From assembly GCA_028277395.1 (NCBI GenBank), contig JANQGJ010000001.1, positions 124,001 to 188,000 on the forward strand: a DNA stretch of 64,000 nt, given 5' to 3'. Position numbers and translations under genes: made by a program. A model generated the notes under the pieces. It worked only from the letters and a program-made list of their open reading frames with translations, did no database searches and had not been told where the DNA came from. The DNA comes from Bacteroidales bacterium. Lineage in GTDB: Bacteria > Bacteroidota > Bacteroidia > Bacteroidales > F082. How positions within the stretch are numbered: the stretch's first letter is position 1; every line of letters starts with the position of its first letter. Of the stretch, positions 55,360-63,079 are shown piece by piece.

Positions 55360-55908
55360 ATGAGTAATAAGTACAAATTCTATAACCCGGATGGTACTTA
55401 CTTTGTTACATTAACCGTTGTTGGGTGGATCGATGTTTTCACAAGAGATGTGTATCGTAAGATATTTATCGATAGTGTAAATTATTGTATTAAAAAGAAA
55501 GGTCTTATTGTACATGCATGGGTGTTAATGACTAATCATGCGCACATGATAATTTCCAGAACCGGTGATATGCCCATGCATTCAATACTGCGGGACATGA
55601 AAAAATATACAAGTGTGGAAATTATCCATGCCATTGAAAATAATCCATCCGAAAGTCGCCGGAATTGGATGTTGGATTTTTTTGAATCTCGTGGCAAAGC
55701 AAACTCCAACAATGTTAAATTTCAGTTTTGGCAGCAGGACAATCACCCCCTGGAAATGGGTGGTAGCAGATCAATCAAAAATACAATGGATTATATCCAT
55801 AAAAATCCGGTAGAACATGGTTTTACCAATTCAGAATACCATTACGACTGGAGCAGCATTTGTGATTATTCTGGTGAAAAGGGGCTAATTGAAGTTGAGA
55901 TGATCTAA
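55360..55908 (+). CDS. REP-associated tyrosine transposase (RAYT, Y1 family)
   Basis: A 182-residue HUH single-strand transposase from the ATG at 55360 (MSNKYKFYNPDG); an upstream ATG at 55324 is less likely because a TAnnTTTG element (55347-55354) lies between. The HUH motif is His60-Ala-His62 in MTNHAHMII, and the catalytic Tyr145 is in NTMDYIHKNP. FWQQDNHPLEM is a typical family stretch. Both catalytic elements are intact. RAYTs act on REP palindromes and are usually single-copy domesticated genes. Two REP-like hairpins lie 67-200 bases upstream, strong support for this assignment. Confidence 0.88.
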   Translation: MSNKYKFYNPDGTYFVTLTVVGWIDVFTRDVYRKIFIDSVNYCIKKKGLIVHAWVLMTNHAHMIISRTGDMPMHSILRDMKKYTSVEIIHAIENNPSESRRNWMLDFFESRGKANSNNVKFQFWQQDNHPLEMGGSRSIKNTMDYIHKNPVEHGFTNSEYHYDWSSICDYSGEKGLIEVEMI

Positions 55909-55943
55909 CCTCCCCTACTCTGCTGTTTCAATTTCAAACAATC

Positions 55944-55980
55944 AAAAAAAGGCCGCCGGGGTATTAACTCCCGGACAGCC
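55944..55980 (-). terminator. intrinsic terminator of the Omp28-family gene
   Basis: The minus strand reads GGCTGTCCGGG, loop AGTTAATA, CCCCGGCGGCC, then a T7 run (complement of 55944-55950). It is a GC-rich stem with one internal mismatch region, 38 bases after the stop at 56018. Confidence 0.85.
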
Positions 55981-56017
55981 TCATCATTGATTTACTACAA
56001 AAAGAATTTATACTATA

Positions 56018-57781
56018 TTATTTCGATACAGTAATTTTATTTGAAATTCTGTTAGCTCCAATTATCAATTCAACATAATACATACCATTGGTAAGATTTT
56101 CTGCGTTGATGTTTAATGTATGATCACCGGCAGCATACTCCCTTGCACCTTGTGTTAAAACAAGTTTTCCCAATACATTGTAAACATTCATGCTTACATT
56201 TTCATTTGTTTTAAGACTAAAGCTTACATTTGCCGCATCACTCATTGGGTTTGGATATACAACTACATCAGTATCAGTATATTCATTAATGCCTACATAA
56301 ATTCCCGCATTAAATAAAGTTTCTTCCGATGCACCAAAATCACCACCATTCTTAATTTCAACACCCTCTGAATCAGTAAGAATATAATGTCCTACACCAT
56401 AACCAGAGTCCATACCATCACCATAGGAATCATAGATCATAAAAGTATGACAATCAACATCCAATTCAAATGTTTCGTTTACCTGCGTTTGAACATTATC
56501 AGGATAACCGCCACCTGAATAAAGTACATCACCATTACTGTTTAATACTTCCCAGGAGGTTTCTGATCCGTAATTATCTGTTAGCAGATCCAGATAAACA
56601 GTTAATGTAGTAGTTACAGGAGCATTAAACGTATTAGTTCCTTCGTTATTTGTTGGATCTTCATCCGGAACACCATTTGGATTTTCAATAGTTACATCGC
56701 AGGTATTAACCTCAAGATCAGCAAAATTAACTGATGGAAGTTCAATTAACTTGGTTTCAAGTGGGTAAATACTACCTGTCCAGTTATAAAAATGATCAAC
56801 ACCATTAATTGAATAATTAATGTCTAACTCAGTAAGTTCCTCTCCCCCATTACTTTTAACTTTTATCTCCGGAGCTATGTCATTGAAACATACCGCTTCA
56901 GGTAATTCAATGGATACAAGCTCAGGCTCGTTCTGAACTGTGAAACCTGTAAAGAATGGAAGTCCGCCAATACCATTTTCAATATATTGTGTTGTTTCAG
57001 TTACAAACACAACTAGCTCTAAGTGTTCAATAACAGCAGGAATATCGTAATACTCCTCAGGAACCGTATATGAATAATTTTTTGAAACAAAACTACCTGT
57101 TGTAGTTGTTGTAATTTCTTCGCCCCATTGACCTGTAATTAAATGACGTAACATCTTCTGGTGTGAGTAGTTACCATTCGGTAAAACGAAATCCGGGTTA
57201 GCACTCATTCCTGCCTGTGGACCTTCAATATTATTCTGAATAATAGCAACATTCAGGTAATTAGTGCTTTCAGGACTGTCTCCAGTATAATAGAGCTCAA
57301 CCAACATGTTCATTTCCCTTGTTTCAACGTCCAGAGTAGCATGGAAAGCAACATTCACATATGAAGTTTCAGGAAATACTATGTCAGCAGCATTATCCCA
57401 GTTATTTCTGCTCATTGCTGTGCTTCCGGCATTACCCTGCTCAAGGCCCGGGAAATTCTGACGGTTTACGGTTCCTGCAGGATAACCGGCAAGTCCGGAC
57501 TGATCGTCGATAGCTTCTCCAAAATCAGTTCTGAAATCAGGTTCACCACCACCAGGAACTGCATATGATCCTGAGTGGATAGCTATTAGAAATAAATTGC
57601 CCGTGTTATCTTCCATTAACTCATGTGCTATTCTGTGACCGTCAGGGCAAAATCCACAATGAATTCCGGTAAATTCTTCAAGAATTACTTTTCTTGGTTC
57701 AGGGTCAGTTCCAACAATCGTTTGTGCGAAACTTAGCGATGCAAATACAATTGCAATTGATAGAGTAAAGAGTTTTTTCAT
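56018..57781 (-). CDS. Omp28-family secreted protein with thioredoxin-like domain and T9SS sorting signal
   Basis: A 587-residue secreted protein with signal peptide MKKLFTLSIAIVFASLSFAQ. The N-terminal part (about 25-190) is Omp28-like with a thioredoxin-type EEFTGIHCGFCPDGH motif (Cys42, Cys45), then HSGSYAVPGGG and AGYPAGTVNR. A central beta-rich region of unknown family follows (about 190-500). The end (about 515-587) is a T9SS type-A domain, with VVYPNPMSDAANVSFS and NGMYYVEL. The CxxC suggests thiol-disulfide or metal chemistry at the cell surface, but the role of the family is not well defined. It is monocistronic with its own terminator. Confidence 0.85.
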   Translation of the reverse strand: MKKLFTLSIAIVFASLSFAQTIVGTDPEPRKVILEEFTGIHCGFCPDGHRIAHELMEDNTGNLFLIAIHSGSYAVPGGGEPDFRTDFGEAIDDQSGLAGYPAGTVNRQNFPGLEQGNAGSTAMSRNNWDNAADIVFPETSYVNVAFHATLDVETREMNMLVELYYTGDSPESTNYLNVAIIQNNIEGPQAGMSANPDFVLPNGNYSHQKMLRHLITGQWGEEITTTTTGSFVSKNYSYTVPEEYYDIPAVIEHLELVVFVTETTQYIENGIGGLPFFTGFTVQNEPELVSIELPEAVCFNDIAPEIKVKSNGGEELTELDINYSINGVDHFYNWTGSIYPLETKLIELPSVNFADLEVNTCDVTIENPNGVPDEDPTNNEGTNTFNAPVTTTLTVYLDLLTDNYGSETSWEVLNSNGDVLYSGGGYPDNVQTQVNETFELDVDCHTFMIYDSYGDGMDSGYGVGHYILTDSEGVEIKNGGDFGASEETLFNAGIYVGINEYTDTDVVVYPNPMSDAANVSFSLKTNENVSMNVYNVLGKLVLTQGAREYAAGDHTLNINAENLTNGMYYVELIIGANRISNKITVSK

Positions 57782-57998
57782 ACTAATATATTTTGTTTTA
57801 TTATCTATATGTTTACTGACAACCTCTATGTGCTAATAAGATGGATACGGTAATATTTTTTCTTAAATATCTTGTCTGCTGCTTCTAATAAACATATAAA
57901 TAGTATATTTACAGGCAAATACCCGCATTCATCACATATTTGCTTTACGATTAAATAATTGATATTTTTACAAAATAATTAAGTATTAATTTAAAAAT

Positions 57999-58622
57999 AT
58001 GAATGTCCGACTATCTCAGGAACAGAAAATCAAAATACTCAATTCGGAGGATATATATAATATAATGCAGGAGGTACTGCTAAGGGAAAATAAAATACGC
58101 AGAAATCAGGAGCATTTTTGGATTATTGGATTGAACAGGAAAAATAAAATTCTGTTTATTGAGCTTATCAGTCTGGGTGCAAAAAACAGATTACAGGTTG
58201 ACCCACCAGAAGTCTTCCGAATGGCAATTTACAAACTTGCCGTAAATGTAATACTTGTCCATAACCACCCGAGTGGCTCTGTAGAACCATCGGAAACTGA
58301 CATTGATTATACCGACAAAATGACAAAATCTGCAATTTTACTCAACTTAAAAGTAACTGACCACCTGATCATTACAGAGGATAGTTATCAGAGTTTTGCC
58401 GATTTTGGAATAATGGAGATAATTAAAAACTCCGGAAAATACGAAGTACTTGACGAGGAGGAAATTGCCATGCGCAAGTGGAAAGAACAACTTGAACGCA
58501 AAGAAGCTATTCTTAAGAAGCAAAATGACATCGCAAGAAAAATGAAGAAAAAAGGATTTGATAGTGATACTATTAAAGAATTAACCGGATTGAGCAAGTG
58601 GGATATCAGGAAAATAGAGTGA
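57999..58622 (+). CDS. RadC-type JAMM-domain protein with coiled-coil and helix-turn-helix-like tail
   Basis: A 207-residue protein. A JAMM/MPN+ core covers about 15-145 and matches RadC (FWIIGLNRKNKILF, EVFRMAIYKLAVNVILVHNH). The zinc motif is canonical: Glu55, His88-x-His90, Ser98, Asp101 in HNHPSGSVEPSETD. The helix-hairpin-helix domain of typical RadC is absent. A charged coiled-coil (about 153-185) follows, and then a short terminal motif GFDSDTIKELTGLSKWDIRKI. This closely resembles the IxxxTGLSxxEI tail of Rpn/PD-(D/E)XK transposase-like proteins. Isopeptidase or related activity is possible; the function of RadC proteins is unsettled. It lies between convergent and co-directional neighbours. 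Confidence 0.75.
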   Translation: MNVRLSQEQKIKILNSEDIYNIMQEVLLRENKIRRNQEHFWIIGLNRKNKILFIELISLGAKNRLQVDPPEVFRMAIYKLAVNVILVHNHPSGSVEPSETDIDYTDKMTKSAILLNLKVTDHLIITEDSYQSFADFGIMEIIKNSGKYEVLDEEEIAMRKWKEQLERKEAILKKQNDIARKMKKKGFDSDTIKELTGLSKWDIRKIE

Positions 58623-58780
58623 TATAGGAAACTTCTGTTTTTTTCTCATTATCAACACGGAATTATAATTAACACCACACTCTATTATTTTCATATTCAT
58701 ATAATTTGTCAGAATAGTGCCCCTGATTACCTTAATAGTAAACTTTAAATCACTATAGTTTCACAATTAATTATAATTTC

Positions 58781-58788
58781 TATATTTG
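58781..58788 (+). promoter_or_regulatory. -7 promoter element of the small membrane protein gene
   Basis: TATATTTG matches TAnnTTTG, 73 bases before the ATG at 58861. TTTC at 58759-58762, about 18 bases upstream, is a weak -33 box. Confidence 0.4.
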
Positions 58789-58860
58789 AAGCATACTGTT
58801 TTGACTATTTAATAATCAAAAACCAAATAACGTATTTTAAGAACTATAAAACTTATTATT

Positions 58861-59271
58861 ATGAATCCTATTATCAGAAATATTCTGGCCGTTATTGCCG
58901 GATGGTTAGGTGGAAGTATTATCAACTTCGGACTTGTTCAAATTGGACATATGTCATTTCCAATTCAGGGCGTCGATCCTAATGATATGGAAGCACTTGC
59001 AGAAATAATGCCATCGCTTGATCTTCAGTATTTTATATTTCCCTTTCTTGCTCATGCACTGGGAACCCTGACAGGTGCTGCAATAGCAGGACTTATTGCT
59101 GCAAACAATAAAATGGTATTTGCAATGAGTATCGGTGTTTTATTCCTGATTGGTGGTATTTGGGTAAATTATATGATACCCGGGCCAACATGGTTTGCAA
59201 TTGTTGATATTGTAATTGCATATATTCCTATGGCATGGATTGGTGGTAAAATTGCCAGTCCAAAGAAATAG
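58861..59271 (+). CDS. small multi-pass membrane protein of unknown function
   Basis: A 136-residue protein with four predicted helices (about 5-27, 55-75, 85-105 and 110-130) and one conserved-looking charged loop (GVDPNDMEALAEIMPS). Gly-rich helices, for example AHALGTLTGAAIAGLIAA, suggest tight packing. I know no function; similar small proteins are common in Bacteroidota. It is monocistronic, with a possible structured 3' region. Confidence 0.65.
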   Translation: MNPIIRNILAVIAGWLGGSIINFGLVQIGHMSFPIQGVDPNDMEALAEIMPSLDLQYFIFPFLAHALGTLTGAAIAGLIAANNKMVFAMSIGVLFLIGGIWVNYMIPGPTWFAIVDIVIAYIPMAWIGGKIASPKK

Positions 59272-59343
59272 TAGTAACCATTTCAGTTAATTACCAATAA
59301 TATTAGGTTACTACATCCCTGTAATTGCCTGGTATTATTGGTA
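59271..59343 (+). repeat. two interleaved inverted repeats after the small membrane protein gene
   Basis: GTAGTAACC (59271-59279) pairs with GGTTACTAC (59306-59314). TACCAATAATA (59292-59302) pairs with TATTATTGGTA (59333-59343). All four arms are exact. Because the arms interleave, the stems form either a pseudoknot or alternatives. They begin in the stop codon. No T-tract follows. Confidence 0.45.
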
Positions 59344-59627
59344 GTACATTCATTCAGACTTCCATTATATTTATCTATTACAGATTGCAGGCTTCTGTAA
59401 AGGGCTGGTAAGTGTAAACATATCCTCTTATGTAAAACTATATCCCGTAAACTCCTCTTTGGTAATTGACAAAGACATTAAGACTTTGAAGAATAAAAAA
59501 ACAGCCTGAACCAACCTTTTCAATCTTTTTATCCACTATAATATTAGAGAAGCCGGGATAAGAATAAACTCATGAAATACTTACCATTATGTGAGTACCT
59601 TTCTGTAAATAAATATATTAACAATTA
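59344..59627 (+). other. rest of the intergenic stretch before the SGNH-like gene
   Basis: AT-rich, without a promoter match. It contains an 18-codon frame (59572-59628, MKYLPLCEYLSVNKYINN) whose TAA overlaps the ATG of the next gene in TAATG, a possible leader peptide for translational coupling. Confidence 0.4.
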
Positions 59628-60401
59628 ATGATAAGAGATTTAAATATTGGCTTCATCGGTGGTTGTTTGATAACCCAGGGTAATATAACCAGGGAAAACA
59701 GGTTCCTTTATGTACTAAAAAACAGGATTGAAAAAGAGATTAATTGCCGACCTGTATTTCATTATTCGGGTTATTCAGACTTTTACCAACTAAATTATGC
59801 TTATTCCAAAATACGTAAAAATAGTAAACCCGATATATTAATACTCCGGATACAAACTCAACCTTTCCTGATCATGTCAAAACTACTGATCAGGGAGCTT
59901 AATGAATACAACAAACCAAAAATTTCGTTAAATCCATTATTAACGGGGCAACGAAACATTTTCAAATCCAAAGGGATTGATCCTCCTGAATTCTGTAAAC
60001 GCGCAAAAAAACCCAGGTTAATGAAGTATAACCTTATGTTGGGTAAACTTTTTCGTTTGGATATAACTGCCTCACGTATAGTTCTTAATGCCATTTTTGA
60101 GCTTTATTTAACATGTCTTAGAAATGATATTCATCTGTTTTTACTTGGAATTTCACCACATCCCATGATCTTGCAGGGAAATAATATCTGCAGGCAATTC
60201 AACACATTCATGATAAAAAGCATTGAAGAGTTTGGACTTGATTACATCGACACTTTTGATGAAATGAACTTTGAAACATATTTTCAGAAGGATATCTTGT
60301 ACCTTTCAGAATCAGGGCATGAAAAAATGGGAGAACTGCTTTATGATGGTATGTATGATTATTTAAACAGTTACTTCAACCAGGATGGTTTTGAGGGCTG
60401 A
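59628..60401 (+). CDS. SGNH-hydrolase-like protein with altered catalytic motifs
   Basis: A 257-residue soluble protein. The overall pattern suggests an SGNH/GDSL fold: NIGFIGGCLITQGN sits where the GDS block is expected, DILILRIQTQPFL in the strand before the third block, and LYLSESGHEKMGELLYDGMY where the C-terminal Asp-x-x-His block should be. If that alignment is right, Ser is replaced by Cys at the nucleophile position and the acid by a non-Asp residue. It may therefore be inactive or use another chemistry. The assignment is tentative. It starts in a TAATG overlap with a short upstream frame. Confidence 0.5.
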   Translation: MIRDLNIGFIGGCLITQGNITRENRFLYVLKNRIEKEINCRPVFHYSGYSDFYQLNYAYSKIRKNSKPDILILRIQTQPFLIMSKLLIRELNEYNKPKISLNPLLTGQRNIFKSKGIDPPEFCKRAKKPRLMKYNLMLGKLFRLDITASRIVLNAIFELYLTCLRNDIHLFLLGISPHPMILQGNNICRQFNTFMIKSIEEFGLDYIDTFDEMNFETYFQKDILYLSESGHEKMGELLYDGMYDYLNSYFNQDGFEG

Positions 60402-60478
60402 TTTAAATCCTGGTTATAATTATTTAACAAACAATAACAATTGCCTGTGCCAATGTTGATTAACTTTGGAATTTTTAG

Positions 60479-60514
60479 TTTAATATAAATTCATTGTTTA
60501 ATATAAATTCATTG
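60479..60514 (+). repeat. exact 18-bp tandem duplication before the NTF2-like gene
   Basis: TTTAATATAAATTCATTG occurs twice with no gap (60479-60496 and 60497-60514), ending two bases before the ATG at 60517. It doubles the 5' region immediately upstream of the start codon. Confidence 0.9.
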
Positions 60515-60516
60515 AA

Positions 60517-61002
60517 ATGAAAAAGTTTCTAATTACTATACTTCTGTCATTTTTTATACTGTTTGTTAATTTTTTTAATCTGTTCTCAAATACTAATATA
60601 AACACGCCATCTGTCTATGTCTGTCACATACATGATTCAGTTGATGAAATGCAGGCTATATCTGATGCTGTTGAAAAATACTATATTGGAGGTATAATCT
60701 CAAGGGATTTTAGCCTGATACGGAGTATTTGTATTGAAGAGACTAAAATGTATGGTATAAGGAAAGATGGTAGTTTGTCTTCTACTACGCTCGACAAATG
60801 GTCAGAAAAGTTTGATCCTGAAAATCCACCTTTTAACTCACTTGACTACCAGATTGAGAAGGTCGATTTTACAGGAACAGCAGCACAGGTAAAGATCAGG
60901 TTTATAATAAATGGAAGTAATGTTGTTTACGATTATCTGAACATGCTTAAAATCAATAACCACTGGAAGATCATAAATATAATTGACTATTGGAGTAGAT
61001 AA
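60517..61002 (+). CDS. exported NTF2-like (lumazine-binding-type) protein
   Basis: A 161-residue protein with an N-terminal signal segment (MKKFLITILLSFFILFVNFF). The rest is an NTF2/SnoaL-like cone fold: AVEKYYIGGIISRDFSLIRS, IEKVDFTGTAAQVKIRF and the final strand HWKIINIIDYW match Lumazine_bd_2-type proteins common in Bacteroidota. A catalytic or ligand-binding role is unknown. It is immediately preceded by an 18-bp tandem duplication and followed after 20 bases by the CAT-like gene, probably co-transcribed. Confidence 0.7.
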   Translation: MKKFLITILLSFFILFVNFFNLFSNTNINTPSVYVCHIHDSVDEMQAISDAVEKYYIGGIISRDFSLIRSICIEETKMYGIRKDGSLSSTTLDKWSEKFDPENPPFNSLDYQIEKVDFTGTAAQVKIRFIINGSNVVYDYLNMLKINNHWKIINIIDYWSR

Positions 61003-61022
61003 GCTGACAATCTATCTGTAAA

Positions 61023-61661
61023 ATGAAAATACTGGATTTAAGTAACTGGAACAGGAAGGAACACTTCGATTTCTTCAATAGTTTTGATGAACCGTATTTT
61101 GGAATTGTGGCTACCGTTGATTGTTCCAATGCATTTACTAACTCACAACAGCAGGGAATATCATTTTTTGCTTATTACCTTTACTGCTCCATGCTTGCAG
61201 TTAATAATGTACCTGAGTTTAAATATCGTATTGATAATGATAAAATTATTATCCATGATATTATAAATGCATCACCAACAATCGGCAGAAAAGACGGTAC
61301 TTTTGGATTTGGCTATGTTCCTTTTAATGATGATTTTACTGTCTTTAGGAACAATGTTGCCAATGAAGTTGAAAGAGTACAGTTAATGCGGGGAATAGGG
61401 CTTAATAATGATACAATTCGAACTGATGTTATCCATTATTCATCAATACCCTGGTACAGTTTTTCAGGTCTTACACACCCAAGGAATTTCATAGATAGAG
61501 ATTCGGTTCCAAAGATCACCTTTGGTAAAGTTCATAAAGATAATGATGGAAGACATAAACTACCGGTTTCTGTTACTGTTCATCATGGACTTTGCGACGG
61601 CCTTCATGTTGGAAAATACCTTGATGAATTTGAGAATAATCTTCGAAAAGATCATCTGTAG
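61023..61661 (+). CDS. chloramphenicol-acetyltransferase-fold protein
   Basis: A 212-residue type A CAT-fold protein. The catalytic motif HHGLCDGLH (His187-His188, Asp192) is intact. Typical substrate-pocket sequences (FFAYYLYCSMLAVNNVPEFK and the ISSIPWYSFSGLTHP-like SSIPWYSFSGLTHP) are present. True CATs and vat-like or uncharacterised relatives share these motifs, and this sequence is not close enough by eye to known resistance enzymes to call drug resistance. It is probably in one unit with the upstream NTF2-like gene and converges on the FKBP gene 26 bases downstream. Confidence 0.85.
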   Translation: MKILDLSNWNRKEHFDFFNSFDEPYFGIVATVDCSNAFTNSQQQGISFFAYYLYCSMLAVNNVPEFKYRIDNDKIIIHDIINASPTIGRKDGTFGFGYVPFNDDFTVFRNNVANEVERVQLMRGIGLNNDTIRTDVIHYSSIPWYSFSGLTHPRNFIDRDSVPKITFGKVHKDNDGRHKLPVSVTVHHGLCDGLHVGKYLDEFENNLRKDHL

Positions 61662-61687
61662 TTTCATCGAAACACTACCGAACCAAA

Positions 61688-63022
61688 CTACCTCTTAACT
61701 TCAGTCAACTCCAGCTCAAATACTAGTGGTGAGTATGGTTTTATTTCTTTTGTGCGCTGATAATCGCCATATCCGATCGAGGATGGTAATAACATCCAGG
61801 CTTTGCCTCCTTTTCGCATTAACTTCACAGCTTCTTCCCATCCTTTTATAACTGCTCCGGTTCCTACAGTGTACGTAAATGGTGTTTCATCTTCATACGA
61901 TGACTGCAGTACATTTCCATCCAGATCGTAGTGAATATATTCAATAGTAACGGTGTTACCATCAACCGGATAATCACCCTTACCTTCTACTATATCCTTA
62001 TAATACAATCCTGATTCGGTAGGTTTAACATTAATGTTGTGTTTTTTTATGTAATTGGCAATTTTCGATGGTTCTTCCTTTTTTAGCCTCTCTTTTTCGG
62101 CTTCTTTTTCTTTTTTATACCTTGCCCTGTCCTTTTTAACTTCTTCAAGGCTTCTGATAGCCTGTAATTTTACCTCATAAATTAATGTAGTATGTGGTGC
62201 CACTACTTCCCGGCCTGTGCTTCCAACTCCAATCCATGACGGAACAATCAATCTTGCTTTACCGCCTGGACGTAACATTCCAAGACCTTCCCTGAAACCT
62301 TCTGTATCAAACCCTTTGCCATATTCGACATCAAGTGCCCTGTCATCAAAATTGGTATACAACAGTTCATCGCTTCCCAATTCTTTAACACTTAAATATA
62401 CCTGGCACATGTCACCTGTATCGGGCTTTGTTCCTTTCCCTTCTTCAAGTGGAATAAAATATAAACCCGATTTAGTCGGATCAACATAAATTTTGTTTTC
62501 ATTTAAATAGTTCTGCAGGATCATCTTCTCTTTCCTGGCATTTTCACGACTTATTTCAGCCATCTCCTTTTGCCATTCCTCACTTGAAACATGTTTAAGA
62601 AGCTTAATATCGTAATACATGCTACTTCCTTTCTTCACTGACTCCGGCAATTTTGGAAGAGCTGCTGTTACCAGGTAAAATGAATCGGCAACAACCTCAA
62701 TCGTCATTGAATCACCCGATCCCATAAGTGTAAGGGCATCGTACAGGTCTCCTTTAAAAAATGGTTTTGTTACAGGAAACCTCATTGGACCATCATTTGA
62801 CTCACTACTATTGAATATTACGCTGTCACCAAGTCTGTACGCAAGATTTACAGTTACTATTTCTGATTCCTGCGCTTTTGTTTTATCGTTTCCCCGATAA
62901 TGAATCTTGTATTTCGTACCATTATCGGCAATTTCGAAATTGCCCTTATTGGAATTCGTACATGAAAAAATAACCGTAGCGATCAAAGTCACTACGGTTA
63001 TCTTAAAAAGTAATCCTTTCAT
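61688..63022 (-). CDS. FKBP-type peptidyl-prolyl isomerase lipoprotein with three FKBP-like units
   Basis: A 444-residue lipoprotein (lipobox near residue 21, TVIFSC). Three FKBP-like units are visible. An N-terminal unit (about 30-150) lacks the usual active-site aromatics. A middle unit (about 185-300, FREGLGMLRPGGKARLIVPS, ...YEVKL) is degenerate. A C-terminal unit (about 330-444, VIKGWEEAVKLMRKGGKAWM, then GYGDY and FELELTEV) is the most complete. Family members catalyse prolyl isomerisation in periplasmic folding. A charged coiled linker (KKDRARYKKEKEAEKERLKKEE) joins the units. It is paralogous to the neighbour at 63080 and probably co-transcribed with it. Confidence 0.88.
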   Translation of the reverse strand: MKGLLFKITVVTLIATVIFSCTNSNKGNFEIADNGTKYKIHYRGNDKTKAQESEIVTVNLAYRLGDSVIFNSSESNDGPMRFPVTKPFFKGDLYDALTLMGSGDSMTIEVVADSFYLVTAALPKLPESVKKGSSMYYDIKLLKHVSSEEWQKEMAEISRENARKEKMILQNYLNENKIYVDPTKSGLYFIPLEEGKGTKPDTGDMCQVYLSVKELGSDELLYTNFDDRALDVEYGKGFDTEGFREGLGMLRPGGKARLIVPSWIGVGSTGREVVAPHTTLIYEVKLQAIRSLEEVKKDRARYKKEKEAEKERLKKEEPSKIANYIKKHNINVKPTESGLYYKDIVEGKGDYPVDGNTVTIEYIHYDLDGNVLQSSYEDETPFTYTVGTGAVIKGWEEAVKLMRKGGKAWMLLPSSIGYGDYQRTKEIKPYSPLVFELELTEVKR

Positions 63023-63079
63023 TATAAAAACAAATTTATATTAATATCCGGTTTTACCGGCAAGAGGTTACATTTTCAA

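Noticed and set aside
58708-58733. TGTCAGAATAGTGCC string resembling the sites at 35212 and 50768
   Set aside because: Its spacing differs by one base and there is no minus-strand gene close downstream, so it was not called as a promoter.
61023-61661. Chloramphenicol resistance gene
   Set aside because: The CAT fold and motif are present, but many chromosomal relatives are not resistance enzymes and there is no mobile-element context.
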